Below are positions 34,360 to 42,370 of a stretch of DNA of 64,000 nucleotides, one piece after another. Within the stretch, counting starts at the first letter, position 1, and each line of letters begins with the position of its first letter. The DNA lies in contig NZ_JACCFM010000001.1 of assembly GCF_013410665.1 (NCBI RefSeq), forward strand, positions 930,001 through 994,000. Reading direction: 5' to 3'. This DNA is from Leifsonia psychrotolerans (GTDB lineage Bacteria > Actinomycetota > Actinomycetes > Actinomycetales > Microbacteriaceae). Position numbers and translations under genes: made by a program. The notes beneath the pieces were generated by a model. It was given only the letters and a program-made list of their open reading frames with translations. It searched no databases and was not told the DNA's origin.

Positions 34360-34982
34360 AGCTCCTCAAGCGCATTTCGAAAGGCCAGACCGAAGAGCGA
34401 GTTCGGAATCTGCGCGGCCACGGCCGCCGCATCCGCCGCGGTGTCCACATCCCGCAGCTCCACAAGATCCCGCACCCGCAGGCCCGCGCGTACCAAGGCC
34501 CGGCGCTGCTCGGCTCCGGTGTTGGGGCGAGACATTTGGATGCCGCGGGTGAGCCTCCCTCGAGGGTCGGCCAGTCCGAGCGCCCAAAACCCCCCGTCTG
34601 ATGCCGCGCCGATCCAAGCATCCACGTCACTCGGCCACGACTCGAACGCCGGGGCGAGCATGCCGGGCGTGACGTGAGGGGTGTCCATGCCAATCAGCAG
34701 CATGGGTTCGTCGAGAAGATCGAAGATCCCGGCCAACCGCACGTCAAGCGTTCCCTCACACTGCGACACCACCTCCCAGTCACGCCCCGCGGTCGCGGGC
34801 GGTGTGTCTCCGTCGAAGTAGAGTACGCGCCGGGTCGCCGGCACGCGGGCCGCCACCGTCAGGGTGTCCTCGAGGCTTGCTGCGGCGAGCGTCGCAGCCT
34901 GCCGCAGGGAAAACGGCGGGTGCAAGCGAGTCTTTACCGTTCCCGGTAAGCACTCCTTCGCGATGACGACGAGTGTGGTCAT
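34356..34982 (-). CDS. DUF2064 (TIGR04282-like) nucleotidyl/glycosyl transferase
   Basis: A 208-aa CofC-like single-domain enzyme. The N-terminus KECLPGTVKTRLHP is the nucleotide-binding loop; LLIGMDTPHVTP and AASDGGFWALGL are the further conserved segments. Databases call this family rSAM/selenodomain-associated or arsenosugar-biosynthesis transferase, but real substrates are mostly unproved. It overlaps both neighbours by four bases (ATGA), so the GT2-DUF2064-GT87 proteins are surely made together. Confidence 0.85.
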   Translation of the reverse strand: MTTLVVIAKECLPGTVKTRLHPPFSLRQAATLAAASLEDTLTVAARVPATRRVLYFDGDTPPATAGRDWEVVSQCEGTLDVRLAGIFDLLDEPMLLIGMDTPHVTPGMLAPAFESWPSDVDAWIGAASDGGFWALGLADPRGRLTRGIQMSRPNTGAEQRRALVRAGLRVRDLVELRDVDTAADAAAVAAQIPNSLFGLAFRNALEEL

Positions 34983-35641
34983 AGTCGCCCCAGCACTCGG
35001 CCCATATCGAAGACCGCGGCGATCGTGCCGCGCACAGTGCCGGTGACCTTAGAGCGCCCGACTCTGGGCGCATAGTGAACGTCGGACTCGACGATGCGCC
35101 AGCCCGCCTCAGCACCGCGGATCACCATTTCCAGGGGATAGCCGTTCCTCCGGTCGATGAGTGCGAGCTGGCGTAGCTCGGCCGTGCGCGCGGCGCGCAG
35201 CGGGCCGAGGTCGTACAGCCTCGAGCCGATTCTCTGGGAGATGCGGGCTGCAAGGATGGCGTTCGCCAGCCGCGCGTGTGGCGGCCAGGCACCCGACGCC
35301 GTGGGCCGCCGACGCCCGAGCACGAGGTCGGCCTCGTCGGCCATCAGCAGCTCCACCAACCGGGGCAACTCGGCCGGGTCGAGCGAGGCATCCGCGTCGC
35401 AGAAGGCTACAAGCGGTGCGGAAGCTGCGGCGAGTCCCGCCTGCGCAGCCGCGCCGAAACCACGGCATGGCTCCGTCACGACTGTCGCACCAGCCGCCTG
35501 TGCGACCTTTGCTGAGCCGTCTGTGCTTCCGTTATCGACCACGATCGCTCGGTAGCCGGCCGGAATTCGCGACAAAACCCACGGCAGCGCGTCGCGCTCG
35601 TTCAGACACGGCAGCACGACATCAACCCGGGGGGATCGCAT
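34979..35641 (-). CDS. GT2 family glycosyltransferase
   Basis: A 220-aa soluble GT-A enzyme. VVLPCLNERDALPWVL and VVDNGSTDGSA form the nucleotide site, and FCDADAS is the DxD metal motif. It lacks the C-terminal membrane segments of dolichyl-phosphate mannose synthases but has their core, so charging a polyprenyl phosphate with a sugar is plausible. It is first in the minus-strand operon and divergent from the response regulator across 111 bases. Confidence 0.87.
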   Translation of the reverse strand: MRSPRVDVVLPCLNERDALPWVLSRIPAGYRAIVVDNGSTDGSAKVAQAAGATVVTEPCRGFGAAAQAGLAAASAPLVAFCDADASLDPAELPRLVELLMADEADLVLGRRRPTASGAWPPHARLANAILAARISQRIGSRLYDLGPLRAARTAELRQLALIDRRNGYPLEMVIRGAEAGWRIVESDVHYAPRVGRSKVTGTVRGTIAAVFDMGRVLGRL

Positions 35642-35752
35642 GGTTTGAGGTTATGCCTGCGACCGACCAGCGTCGAGGGCCCCAGTGTTACGGATCGAGG
35701 ACAGTGTGAAATTGGCGGCGCAGGCGGGCCCGACGGTACGTAGTCTGAAGGG
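35642..35752. promoter_or_regulatory. Divergent promoter region between the two operons
   Basis: A 111-base region separates the starts of the GT2 operon and the response-regulator operon. No long gene fits. I see no confident -35/-10 pair or palindrome, so it is marked from gene layout alone. Confidence 0.35.
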
Positions 35753-36472
35753 GTGCTTATTCCCGTCACAGCACCAATTGAGAATGACGACCTCGTGGAT
35801 CGCCGCGTGCTCGTCGTTGATGACGACCCGACGGTGTCTGAGGTCTCTACCGCCTACCTGCAGGCGGCGGGATTCATCGTCGACCGAGCTTCTGACGGCT
35901 TCGATGCGCTCAGTTCAGTGGAACGCACTCCACCCGACCTCATCGTGCTTGATCGGATGTTGCCGGGCATCGACGGGATCGAGGTGTGTCGTCGGATCCG
36001 GAAACTCGGCCGGACGCCGATCATCATGGTCACTGCGCTGGGCGCCGAGGATGAGAGGATACTCGGTCTCGAGGCCGGCGCCGACGATTACCTGGCCAAG
36101 CCATTCTCGCCACGGGAACTGGTGTTGCGGGTGCAATCGGTTCTTCGCCGCTCGGTGAGTGAGTTCATGCCGGAGTCTCCGTTTGAACGCGGCCCGTTCC
36201 GCCTGGATCCGAACGCTCGCATTGTCACCCGTGAGGGTGAACCGCTCACCCTGACCGTGCGTGAATTCGATCTGTTGGCGTTCCTCCTCAAACGGCCGAA
36301 TCAGACCTTCGGTCGTGAGGAACTGTTGCGTGCCGTGTGGGGCTGGACGTACGGCGACCTGTCCACCGTGACGGTGCACATACGCAGGCTGCGCGAGAAG
36401 ATCGAGAGCGACCCGACACATCCGTTGATTCTCGCCACTGTCTGGGGTATCGGCTACCGGCTGGACCTGTGA
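35753..36472 (+). CDS. OmpR-family response regulator
   Basis: A 239-aa two-domain regulator. The receiver domain has D23-D25, phospho-acceptor D67 (IVLDRMLPG) and K116 (LAKPFSPREL). The C-terminal winged helix ends in HIRRLREKIE and WGIGYRLDL. The GTG at 35753 follows GAAGGG. It is seven bases from the histidine kinase gene and heads a six-gene operon, so it probably controls that operon and perhaps the divergent GT operon. Confidence 0.93.
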   Translation: MLIPVTAPIENDDLVDRRVLVVDDDPTVSEVSTAYLQAAGFIVDRASDGFDALSSVERTPPDLIVLDRMLPGIDGIEVCRRIRKLGRTPIIMVTALGAEDERILGLEAGADDYLAKPFSPRELVLRVQSVLRRSVSEFMPESPFERGPFRLDPNARIVTREGEPLTLTVREFDLLAFLLKRPNQTFGREELLRAVWGWTYGDLSTVTVHIRRLREKIESDPTHPLILATVWGIGYRLDL

Positions 36473-36479
36473 ACTCCTG

Positions 36480-37631
36480 ATGATCCCTCTCCCTGATCTG
36501 CTCGCCCTCGCCTCGATCGCCTTGGGCGCGACCCTGGCGGTGATGGCAGCAAGTGTCGTAGTGCTGCTCGGGCTCCGCCGCACCTCGATCATCGTGCAGG
36601 CGTGCGTTGTCGTGACCTCCACGATCCTTGCGGTGGTGTTGAGCATGATTGCCGCGGCGAACGCAATGTTCCTCTCGGCACATGAGTTGAGCGTCGCCGC
36701 GAACATCGCTGTCATCTCCGGCGCGCTCTCCCTCATGCTTGTTGCCGTGCTCGGTTGGGTCGTGGTGCGAAACTCCCGTGCACTCTCACGGGATGCGCGG
36801 CGCATCGGCGACGGAGAAATCGTCGAGAACACCGGTCGTCGGGTCAACCTGGAACTCTCCAACCTGGCGGCGGAGCTCACGGCCACGAGTGCGAAGCTGA
36901 CTGAGGCCCGAGAACACGAGGAATCGGTGCAGAAGTCTCGCCGGGAGCTCATCGCGTGGATCTCCCACGACCTGCGCACCCCGTTGGCGGGTATCAGGGC
37001 GATGGCGGAGGCCCTTGAAGACTCGATGGTTGAGAATCCGCCGAACTACTACGGGCGCATCCGGGAGCAGGCCGAGCGGCTTTCAATTTTGGTCGACGAC
37101 CTTTTCGAACTCTCCAAGATCGATGCCGGCACCTTCACACTCACGTTGCAGAGTGTGTCACTCTATGACGTTGTCAGCGATACCGTCGCCGACCTGCGCC
37201 CGCTCTCGCGCGGTCGTGAGATTGACTTTCACTCGCCCCCCGGCCAAGATCTTTCGGTCACGGCCGACCCGAGAGCACTGTCGCGGGCCGTCGGCAATCT
37301 GCTCCTCAATGCGATCCAGCACACGCCGGCCGGTTCGCCGATCACGGTCAAAGTGGAGATTGTCGACGGCAAGGCCAGCGTCGCGGTGATCGATCGAGGT
37401 GGTGGCATCGCAGAGAGCGATCTGGCCCAGATCTTCGAGCCGGGCTGGCGCGGTTCGGCGGCCCGCACCCCGCACCCGTCCGCCTCCGGTGGGGCGGGAC
37501 TCGGGCTGGCGATTGTGCGGGGGATTGCGGCCGCCCACAGAGGCGAGGTCAGCGTGTGCAATGTGCCGGGTGGCTGCCGATTCGATCTTGTGATTCCCCG
37601 TGATCTCACGTCATCCGTTCGCGGTTCGTAA
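36480..37631 (+). CDS. Membrane sensor histidine kinase
   Basis: A 383-aa kinase. Three membrane segments (about residues 6-32, 36-62 and 70-96) have very short loops, so it has no periplasmic sensor domain and probably senses within the membrane or through a partner. A HAMP-like region follows, then the H box with H163 (IAWISHDLRTPLAGI), N box LLLNAIQHTP and the G boxes GGGIAESD and GGAGLGLAIV. It is the partner of the preceding regulator. The DoxX and small membrane proteins downstream are possible signal partners. Confidence 0.92.
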   Translation: MIPLPDLLALASIALGATLAVMAASVVVLLGLRRTSIIVQACVVVTSTILAVVLSMIAAANAMFLSAHELSVAANIAVISGALSLMLVAVLGWVVVRNSRALSRDARRIGDGEIVENTGRRVNLELSNLAAELTATSAKLTEAREHEESVQKSRRELIAWISHDLRTPLAGIRAMAEALEDSMVENPPNYYGRIREQAERLSILVDDLFELSKIDAGTFTLTLQSVSLYDVVSDTVADLRPLSRGREIDFHSPPGQDLSVTADPRALSRAVGNLLLNAIQHTPAGSPITVKVEIVDGKASVAVIDRGGGIAESDLAQIFEPGWRGSAARTPHPSASGGAGLGLAIVRGIAAAHRGEVSVCNVPGGCRFDLVIPRDLTSSVRGS

Positions 37632-37694
37632 GCACTCGGTGGTTGTCGCACGGCCGACGCGGGTCTTTGATGAGAGCACCAGAAGGGAGTCGCC

Positions 37695-38231
37695 ATGATC
37701 GAGCCGCTCGCGACGCACGCATCCAGCGCTCTGGATGCGCGATCCAGCCGCGTGCTGATCGCAATCGTGAGGGTCGGCGTCGCCCTGCTCTGGATTCAGA
37801 ACGTGGGGTGGAAGGTGCCGCCCGACTTCGGCAGGGCCAGCAACAGTGGCCTCTACTATTGGAGCGGATTGGCCGTGAGTCACCCGGTCTTTCCGCCATA
37901 CTCTGCGGTTGTCGACGCCGTCGTGCGCCCCGGCATCGAGTTCTTTGGCTGGACGACGATTCTCATTGAGGGCGGGCTCGGAGCCTTTCTGCTGATCGGC
38001 CTCGCCACGCGGCTCTGGGCGGTGATCGGCATCGCCCAGACCATCGCCATCACGCTGTCGGTTCTGAACGCTCCCCACGAATGGCACTGGTCTTACTACC
38101 TGATGTTGCTGGCGCACATCGCACTGTTCGCCACCGCCGCTGGTCGTTGCTACGGCCTGGACGGGGTTCTGCGCCCATCGTGGACCGCATCCGGAACCCG
38201 ATTTGCGCGACTTATGGTGAGGCTCTCATGA
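37695..38231 (+). CDS. DoxX/DoxD family membrane protein
   Basis: A 178-aa protein with about four membrane segments. VALLWIQNVGWKVPPDF near residue 30, GLYYWSGLAV, and GLATRLWAVIG fit the DoxX family, which includes the small subunit of thiosulfate:quinone oxidoreductase. AGAAGGGAG lies upstream of the ATG at 37695. It overlaps the next gene by four bases. A link to sulfur or quinone chemistry is inferred only from the family and from the TusA-like domain two genes on. Confidence 0.8.
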   Translation: MIEPLATHASSALDARSSRVLIAIVRVGVALLWIQNVGWKVPPDFGRASNSGLYYWSGLAVSHPVFPPYSAVVDAVVRPGIEFFGWTTILIEGGLGAFLLIGLATRLWAVIGIAQTIAITLSVLNAPHEWHWSYYLMLLAHIALFATAAGRCYGLDGVLRPSWTASGTRFARLMVRLS

Positions 38232-38602
38232 TGACGCGGCCCCTCGCGAATGCCGTGCTCGCCCTGGGCATCGCCGCTGTCGTCGGCAGTGCGTTCGCAC
38301 TGACCGGTGGGCTCCCACCGGCGGTCCACCTCATCGAGGTTCCCGGGGCAAGCGCGTGGGTGTTGCTGGGTCTCGGCCTGCTGGCGATCGTGGCGTCGCG
38401 GGTGCGCAGTGTGGCGCTCACGGTCGTCAGCGGAGCAGCCTTCGTGGGAGCAGCCCTGCTGCAGCTTGTGCAGCTCGGCCGGTCAGCGAACCTGCTGGGC
38501 GGCAACGCGTCGACAATGGCGCTGATCGGCGGTCTCGGAATTGGGCTGCTCGTGGTCGCACTCGTCGCGCGAAATCGGCCGCCCTCGGATGAAAGGGAAT
38601 GA
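38228..38602 (+). CDS. Small four-segment membrane protein
   Basis: A 124-aa protein with four predicted membrane segments (about 7-25, 44-60, 64-83 and 95-113) and a hydrophilic C-terminal tail. No family is recognised. The ATGA overlap with the DoxX gene indicates coupled translation; it probably works with DoxX in the membrane. Confidence 0.75.
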   Translation: MMTRPLANAVLALGIAAVVGSAFALTGGLPPAVHLIEVPGASAWVLLGLGLLAIVASRVRSVALTVVSGAAFVGAALLQLVQLGRSANLLGGNASTMALIGGLGIGLLVVALVARNRPPSDERE

Positions 38603-38607
38603 CACCC

Positions 38608-39417
38608 ATGTCGAATCCTCTGCTCGTTGGTGCGGTGGCATATACGCCCAACGTCGTCACCATCTGGGAGGGAATGCGCGAATACTTCGCCGGAACGCCG
38701 TCTGAGATGGACTTCATCCTTTTCTCGAACTATGGCCGGCAGGTCGACGCGCTGATCGACGGCAGCATCGACCTGGCTTGGAATACCAACCTTGCCTGGG
38801 TGCGCACGGTGCTTCAGACCGGTGGTGAGTGCACGGCCGTCGCCGCGCGCGACACCGACACCGTGTTCCAGTCAGTATTCATCAGTCACGCGGGTGCTGG
38901 CATGAAGGGGCTCGCGAGTCTCAGTGGCCGACGGTTGGCGCTCGGCTCCCAAGATTCCGCGCAAGCCGCGATCCTGCCCATCCATTTTCTCCGGAAGGCA
39001 GGCCTCGGTGACAGCGTAGAACTGCTGCGCATCGACAGCGATGTGGGCAAACACGGCGACACCGGTCGGAGCGAACTCGATGCGCTGCGCGCGGTGCTCG
39101 ACGAGCGAGCCGACGCGGCGGCGATCGGCATCAACACCTGGGATGCGATCGGCCGGGACGAGCTGATGCCCGGTGCCTTCGAGGCGTTCTGGGAGTCGCC
39201 GCACTACAGTCACTGCAACTTCACGGCACTCACCACGCAGCCCGAGTCCCGTGTCGCTCCCTGGGTTGATCACCTGCTGGCGATGGACTGGGAGAACCCG
39301 GCCCACCGCCCCATCCTCGAGATGGAGGGCCTCAGACAGTGGGTGCGACCGCGGATGGAGGGCTACGGGTCGCTTTTTGAGGCGGTTCAGGAGCAGGAAG
39401 TGGCGCCCCGATGGTGA
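38608..39417 (+). CDS. Cytoplasmic PhnD/SsuA-like substrate-binding protein
   Basis: A 269-aa protein of the type II periplasmic-binding fold, similar to PhnD phosphonate-binding proteins (SNYGRQVDALIDGSIDLAWN, SGRRLALGSQDSAQAAI). It has no signal peptide, lipobox or membrane segment, so it stays in the cytoplasm, and no ABC permease or ATPase genes accompany it. AAAGGGA lies nine bases before the ATG at 38608; an in-frame ATG at 38599 is too close to it. It overlaps the radical SAM gene by seven bases. It could be a ligand carrier or an enzyme of the family that includes ThiY/Thi5-type proteins. Confidence 0.8.
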   Translation: MSNPLLVGAVAYTPNVVTIWEGMREYFAGTPSEMDFILFSNYGRQVDALIDGSIDLAWNTNLAWVRTVLQTGGECTAVAARDTDTVFQSVFISHAGAGMKGLASLSGRRLALGSQDSAQAAILPIHFLRKAGLGDSVELLRIDSDVGKHGDTGRSELDALRAVLDERADAAAIGINTWDAIGRDELMPGAFEAFWESPHYSHCNFTALTTQPESRVAPWVDHLLAMDWENPAHRPILEMEGLRQWVRPRMEGYGSLFEAVQEQEVAPRW

Positions 39418-40415
39418 CCGGAAGCGTTGTCCTCGATTTGGTCGGCCGCATCGGTGCCGTGCACACCGGCGACACCGTGACCGTTCCGATCGAACCGCAC
39501 GACAGCGAAGAGAGCGGACGAATCATTCGCGAGTGGTGCACGCGCACCGGCAATGAGCTTCTCGAATTCACGGGGTGGAGCGCGACGGTGCGCCGTGGCA
39601 TCCGCGGCGACCCCCTCGCCGGTCTCTCGGCGGACCATCTTCCGGGAACCCGGCTGTGGATGTACACCAATTTCGACTGTAATCTGGCCTGCGACTACTG
39701 CTGCGTGCGCTCCTCGCCGCAGGCCGACCGGCGTGCGCTCGGCATCGACCGGGTGCGGCAGCTTGCGGCCGAAGCGGTCGAGGCAGGAGTGTCCGAACTC
39801 ATCCTCACCGGCGGGGAACCGTTCCTGCTTCCCGACCTCGACGAACTCGTCGCCGCGTGCACTGACCGGCTTCCGACCACGCTGCTCACCAACGGGATGC
39901 TCTTCAACGGCAACCGGCTTGAACGATTGCGACGGATGAACCGGGATCGTCTCACGCTGCAAATCAGCGTCGACTCCGCCACCCCCGAAGGCCATGACGC
40001 GCACCGGGGTGCCCGTTCGTGGCAGCGCGCCGTTGCCGGCATTCGCATCGCCCATGAGGAGGGGTTTCGGGTGAAAGTAGCCGCGACCCTGCCGGCCGAG
40101 CAAATTCATGAGCTCGGGCCCTTTCACGACTTCCTTGACTCGATCGGGATCGAGCGCGACGACCAAGTTATTCGGGCCCTCGCCCATCGAGGCAATGCCG
40201 AGGCAGGTATCGAGCTCACGGTCGAGTCACTCATCCCGGAGGTCACGATTACAGCGGACGGCGTGTATTGGCATCCTGTCGCTGCCGACCATGAGGACCA
40301 ACTGGTCACCAGCCAGATATTTCCGCTCGCCGACGCGATCGACGAGATACGCCGCCGTTTCATCGAACACCGGGTGCGCGCCAACGCCGCGGCGGAATGG
40401 TTTCCCTGCGCCTGA
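39411..40415 (+). CDS. Radical SAM enzyme with TusA-like N-terminal domain
   Basis: A 334-aa protein. The CxxxCxxC cluster is C90, C94 and C97 (FDCNLACDYC), followed by GGEP (LTGGEPFLL), so it binds [4Fe-4S] and S-adenosylmethionine. Residues about 5-55 (HTGDTVTVPIEPHDS, WCTRTGNELLEF) resemble the second half of a TusA/SirA sulfur-carrier fold, with C43 as a possible thiol. The C-terminus has one more Cys (FPCA) and no full SPASM/twitch cluster. It is last in the six-gene operon, with CAGGAAG upstream. The reaction is unknown. Confidence 0.83.
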   Translation: MVTGSVVLDLVGRIGAVHTGDTVTVPIEPHDSEESGRIIREWCTRTGNELLEFTGWSATVRRGIRGDPLAGLSADHLPGTRLWMYTNFDCNLACDYCCVRSSPQADRRALGIDRVRQLAAEAVEAGVSELILTGGEPFLLPDLDELVAACTDRLPTTLLTNGMLFNGNRLERLRRMNRDRLTLQISVDSATPEGHDAHRGARSWQRAVAGIRIAHEEGFRVKVAATLPAEQIHELGPFHDFLDSIGIERDDQVIRALAHRGNAEAGIELTVESLIPEVTITADGVYWHPVAADHEDQLVTSQIFPLADAIDEIRRRFIEHRVRANAAAEWFPCA

Positions 40416-40426
40416 CCTGCCGGGCG

Positions 40427-41476
40427 TCAGTCCCGCAGCCGGGCGGTGGCAAACTCACGCATGCCCTGTGCGAAACCCACCACCGGCTGCCAGTCCAACT
40501 CCCGGCGAGCACGGTCCGAGCTCGCCGTGATGTGCCGTACGTCGCCGGCACGGAATTCCCCGGTGACCACGGGCGCTGGGGCACCGGCATTCGTTGCCAG
40601 CGCGGTGGCCATCTGCAGGATTGTGGTGACCTCACCACTGCCGATGTTAAAGGCCCGAACCGTGCCGGGCTGTTGCGCGGCGCTCCATCCGACCGCGGCG
40701 ATGTTAGCCGTCGCGACGTCATGCACGTGCACGAAGTCGCGGCGCTGTGCGCCGTCTTCGAAGACTCGAGGCGCCTCACCGCGCTCGATGGCCGAGCGAA
40801 ACAGCGACGCGACACCTGCATACGGCGTGTTCCGCGGCATCCCGGGTCCATAAACGTTGTGGTAGCGCAGGTTGGCGAGAGTGCCCCCGACTTCCCTGGC
40901 CCAGCTGGCGAGCAGCAGTTCCTCGGCGAGCTTGGTCACCGCATAGACGTTGCGCGGGTCGAGGGCAGCGTCCTCCCCGAGCAGGGCCGGATCGAGGGCC
41001 TCGCCGGTCTCCGGATCCTGCGGATCGAACCGGCCCGCGCCCAGATCGGATGACCGACGACTCGGCGGGCGAACGTCGCCGTGTCGGCCGCGGTACATGC
41101 CCTCGCCGTAGACGACCATTGAGGAGGCACACAGCACCCGGCTGACGTCGTGTCGCACGAGTCCTGCGACCAGCTCCGCCGTGGCCAGGACGTTGGAGCG
41201 CGCGTAGTCCGGCGCGTCCTGCAGATCGACGCCGAGCCCGACTTTGGCCGCCTGGTGGCAGACCACGTCGATGCCGTCGAGGGCGGCATCCAGCGCCGAG
41301 CGGTCTGCCACCTCCCCGACGTGGAGGTCGACTGCGTCGGGCAGCACCGGCCGGCTGCCGTGCACGTCGGGCCGGAGTGAATCGAGCACGCGCACCGACC
41401 AGCCCCGGGCCACCGCCGCCTGCACAATGTGTGAGCCGATAAAGCCAGCACCTCCGGTGACGAGCAGTCGCGTCAT
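40427..41476 (-). CDS. NAD-dependent sugar-nucleotide epimerase/dehydratase
   Basis: A 349-aa extended SDR. The Rossmann motif TGGAGFIGSH is at residues 8-17, and the catalytic YxxxK (NVYAVTKLAEE) is near 200. It probably interconverts or dehydrates a UDP- or dTDP-sugar. It converges on the radical SAM gene, 11 bases apart. It probably supplies sugars for the GT2/DUF2064/GT87 set. Start ATG at 41476 (MTRLLVTGG) gives the usual SDR N-terminus; the frame is open upstream to 41617. Confidence 0.88.
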   Translation of the reverse strand: MTRLLVTGGAGFIGSHIVQAAVARGWSVRVLDSLRPDVHGSRPVLPDAVDLHVGEVADRSALDAALDGIDVVCHQAAKVGLGVDLQDAPDYARSNVLATAELVAGLVRHDVSRVLCASSMVVYGEGMYRGRHGDVRPPSRRSSDLGAGRFDPQDPETGEALDPALLGEDAALDPRNVYAVTKLAEELLLASWAREVGGTLANLRYHNVYGPGMPRNTPYAGVASLFRSAIERGEAPRVFEDGAQRRDFVHVHDVATANIAAVGWSAAQQPGTVRAFNIGSGEVTTILQMATALATNAGAPAPVVTGEFRAGDVRHITASSDRARRELDWQPVVGFAQGMREFATARLRD

Positions 41477-41670
41477 GGCGCCTCGCATGTGCCACCCGGC
41501 TGGTGCCCGGCATCTCCGGGCGGGCCGATCGGACCGTCTCTCTCGAATCCCTGATCTGCCATTCGTGCTCCTGCCAGTTCTGCATCCACCCTCTGAACAC
41601 TGTGACACCAACGGCATCCGTTGTCTGCGGGACAGCCTTACGATCCGGTGACAGGACCGCCAGCCTCTAC

Positions 41671-42198
41671 TTACTCAGCCCGCGGAACGACGAAGCGCTG
41701 CAGCAGGGCGTCCTGACCGTCGAGCTCGACCCACGGCTTGTCAACAGTCAAGACGGCCAGCGCGCTCGTCGGAAAGCGCGCAGTGGCCTGTTGGTAAGCG
41801 AGCGCCTGTGAATGCGCCGACGCCAGGGCAAGGATCAGTTCCTGCACGCCGGGCATATGGGCAATGACGAGCAGGGTGCGGATACTGTCGGGCACGTGGT
41901 TGATGACCGACAGCATCCGTTTCGGGAAAGCCGCATACAGTTCCTCGCTTACGACAGGCTCAGGGATGCCGGCACCGAGTGCGGCGCGCACCCCCGCGCA
42001 GGTCTGCTGGGTGCGCACCGCCGATGAACAGAGAATGTAGTCGGGTCGCACGTCATTGTCGCGCAGCCAGAGGCCGGCCAATGCCGCTTCTTGATAGCCC
42101 CGTTCCAGCAGCGGTCGATCGTGGTCTGAGACTCCGTCAGGCCAATCCGACTTCGCGTGACGCATGATCACCAGGCGCTTCGAGGGTTTCTCAGTCAT
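41671..42198 (-). CDS. SixA-like histidine phosphatase
   Basis: A 175-aa phosphatase. The RHA motif has nucleophile H14 (LVIMRHAKSDWPDG) and a second His in VIAHMPGVQEL near 113. SixA proteins dephosphorylate phosphohistidine in phosphorelays; others act on small phosphates. It could affect the two-component system 5 kb away, but nothing in the sequence links them. Confidence 0.85.
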   Translation of the reverse strand: MTEKPSKRLVIMRHAKSDWPDGVSDHDRPLLERGYQEAALAGLWLRDNDVRPDYILCSSAVRTQQTCAGVRAALGAGIPEPVVSEELYAAFPKRMLSVINHVPDSIRTLLVIAHMPGVQELILALASAHSQALAYQQATARFPTSALAVLTVDKPWVELDGQDALLQRFVVPRAE

Positions 42199-42327
42199 GC
42201 GCTCAGCCTAGAACTCTCGGGCCGTGCGCCGCAGCCTCCTCATTTCTGTTGAGATTCTCACCCGCAGGGTGCCGGGAGGCGCTGTCGAGCCCCCCGCACC
42301 GGTGCTATGTTCTGCCTGAAAAGCGTA

Positions 42328-42356
42328 GGGGGTGCACAACTCTGTCGGGGGTGCAC
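42328..42356 (+). repeat. Pair of direct repeats upstream of the APC permease
   Basis: GGGGGTGCAC occurs at 42328-42337 and 42347-42356, 19 bases apart, about 15-40 bases before the permease start. TATGTT at 42306-42311 could be the -10 element. Two helical-turn-spaced direct repeats may bind a regulator. The second copy is just before the AAGGAG ribosome-binding site. Confidence 0.45.
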
Positions 42357-42370
42357 GAAGGAGAAAGACC

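Noticed and set aside
34356..40415. Arsenosugar or selenosugar biosynthesis cluster
   Set aside because: The DUF2064 family name suggests it, but there is no ArsM methyltransferase, SelD, SenB or selenodomain radical SAM protein in the window.
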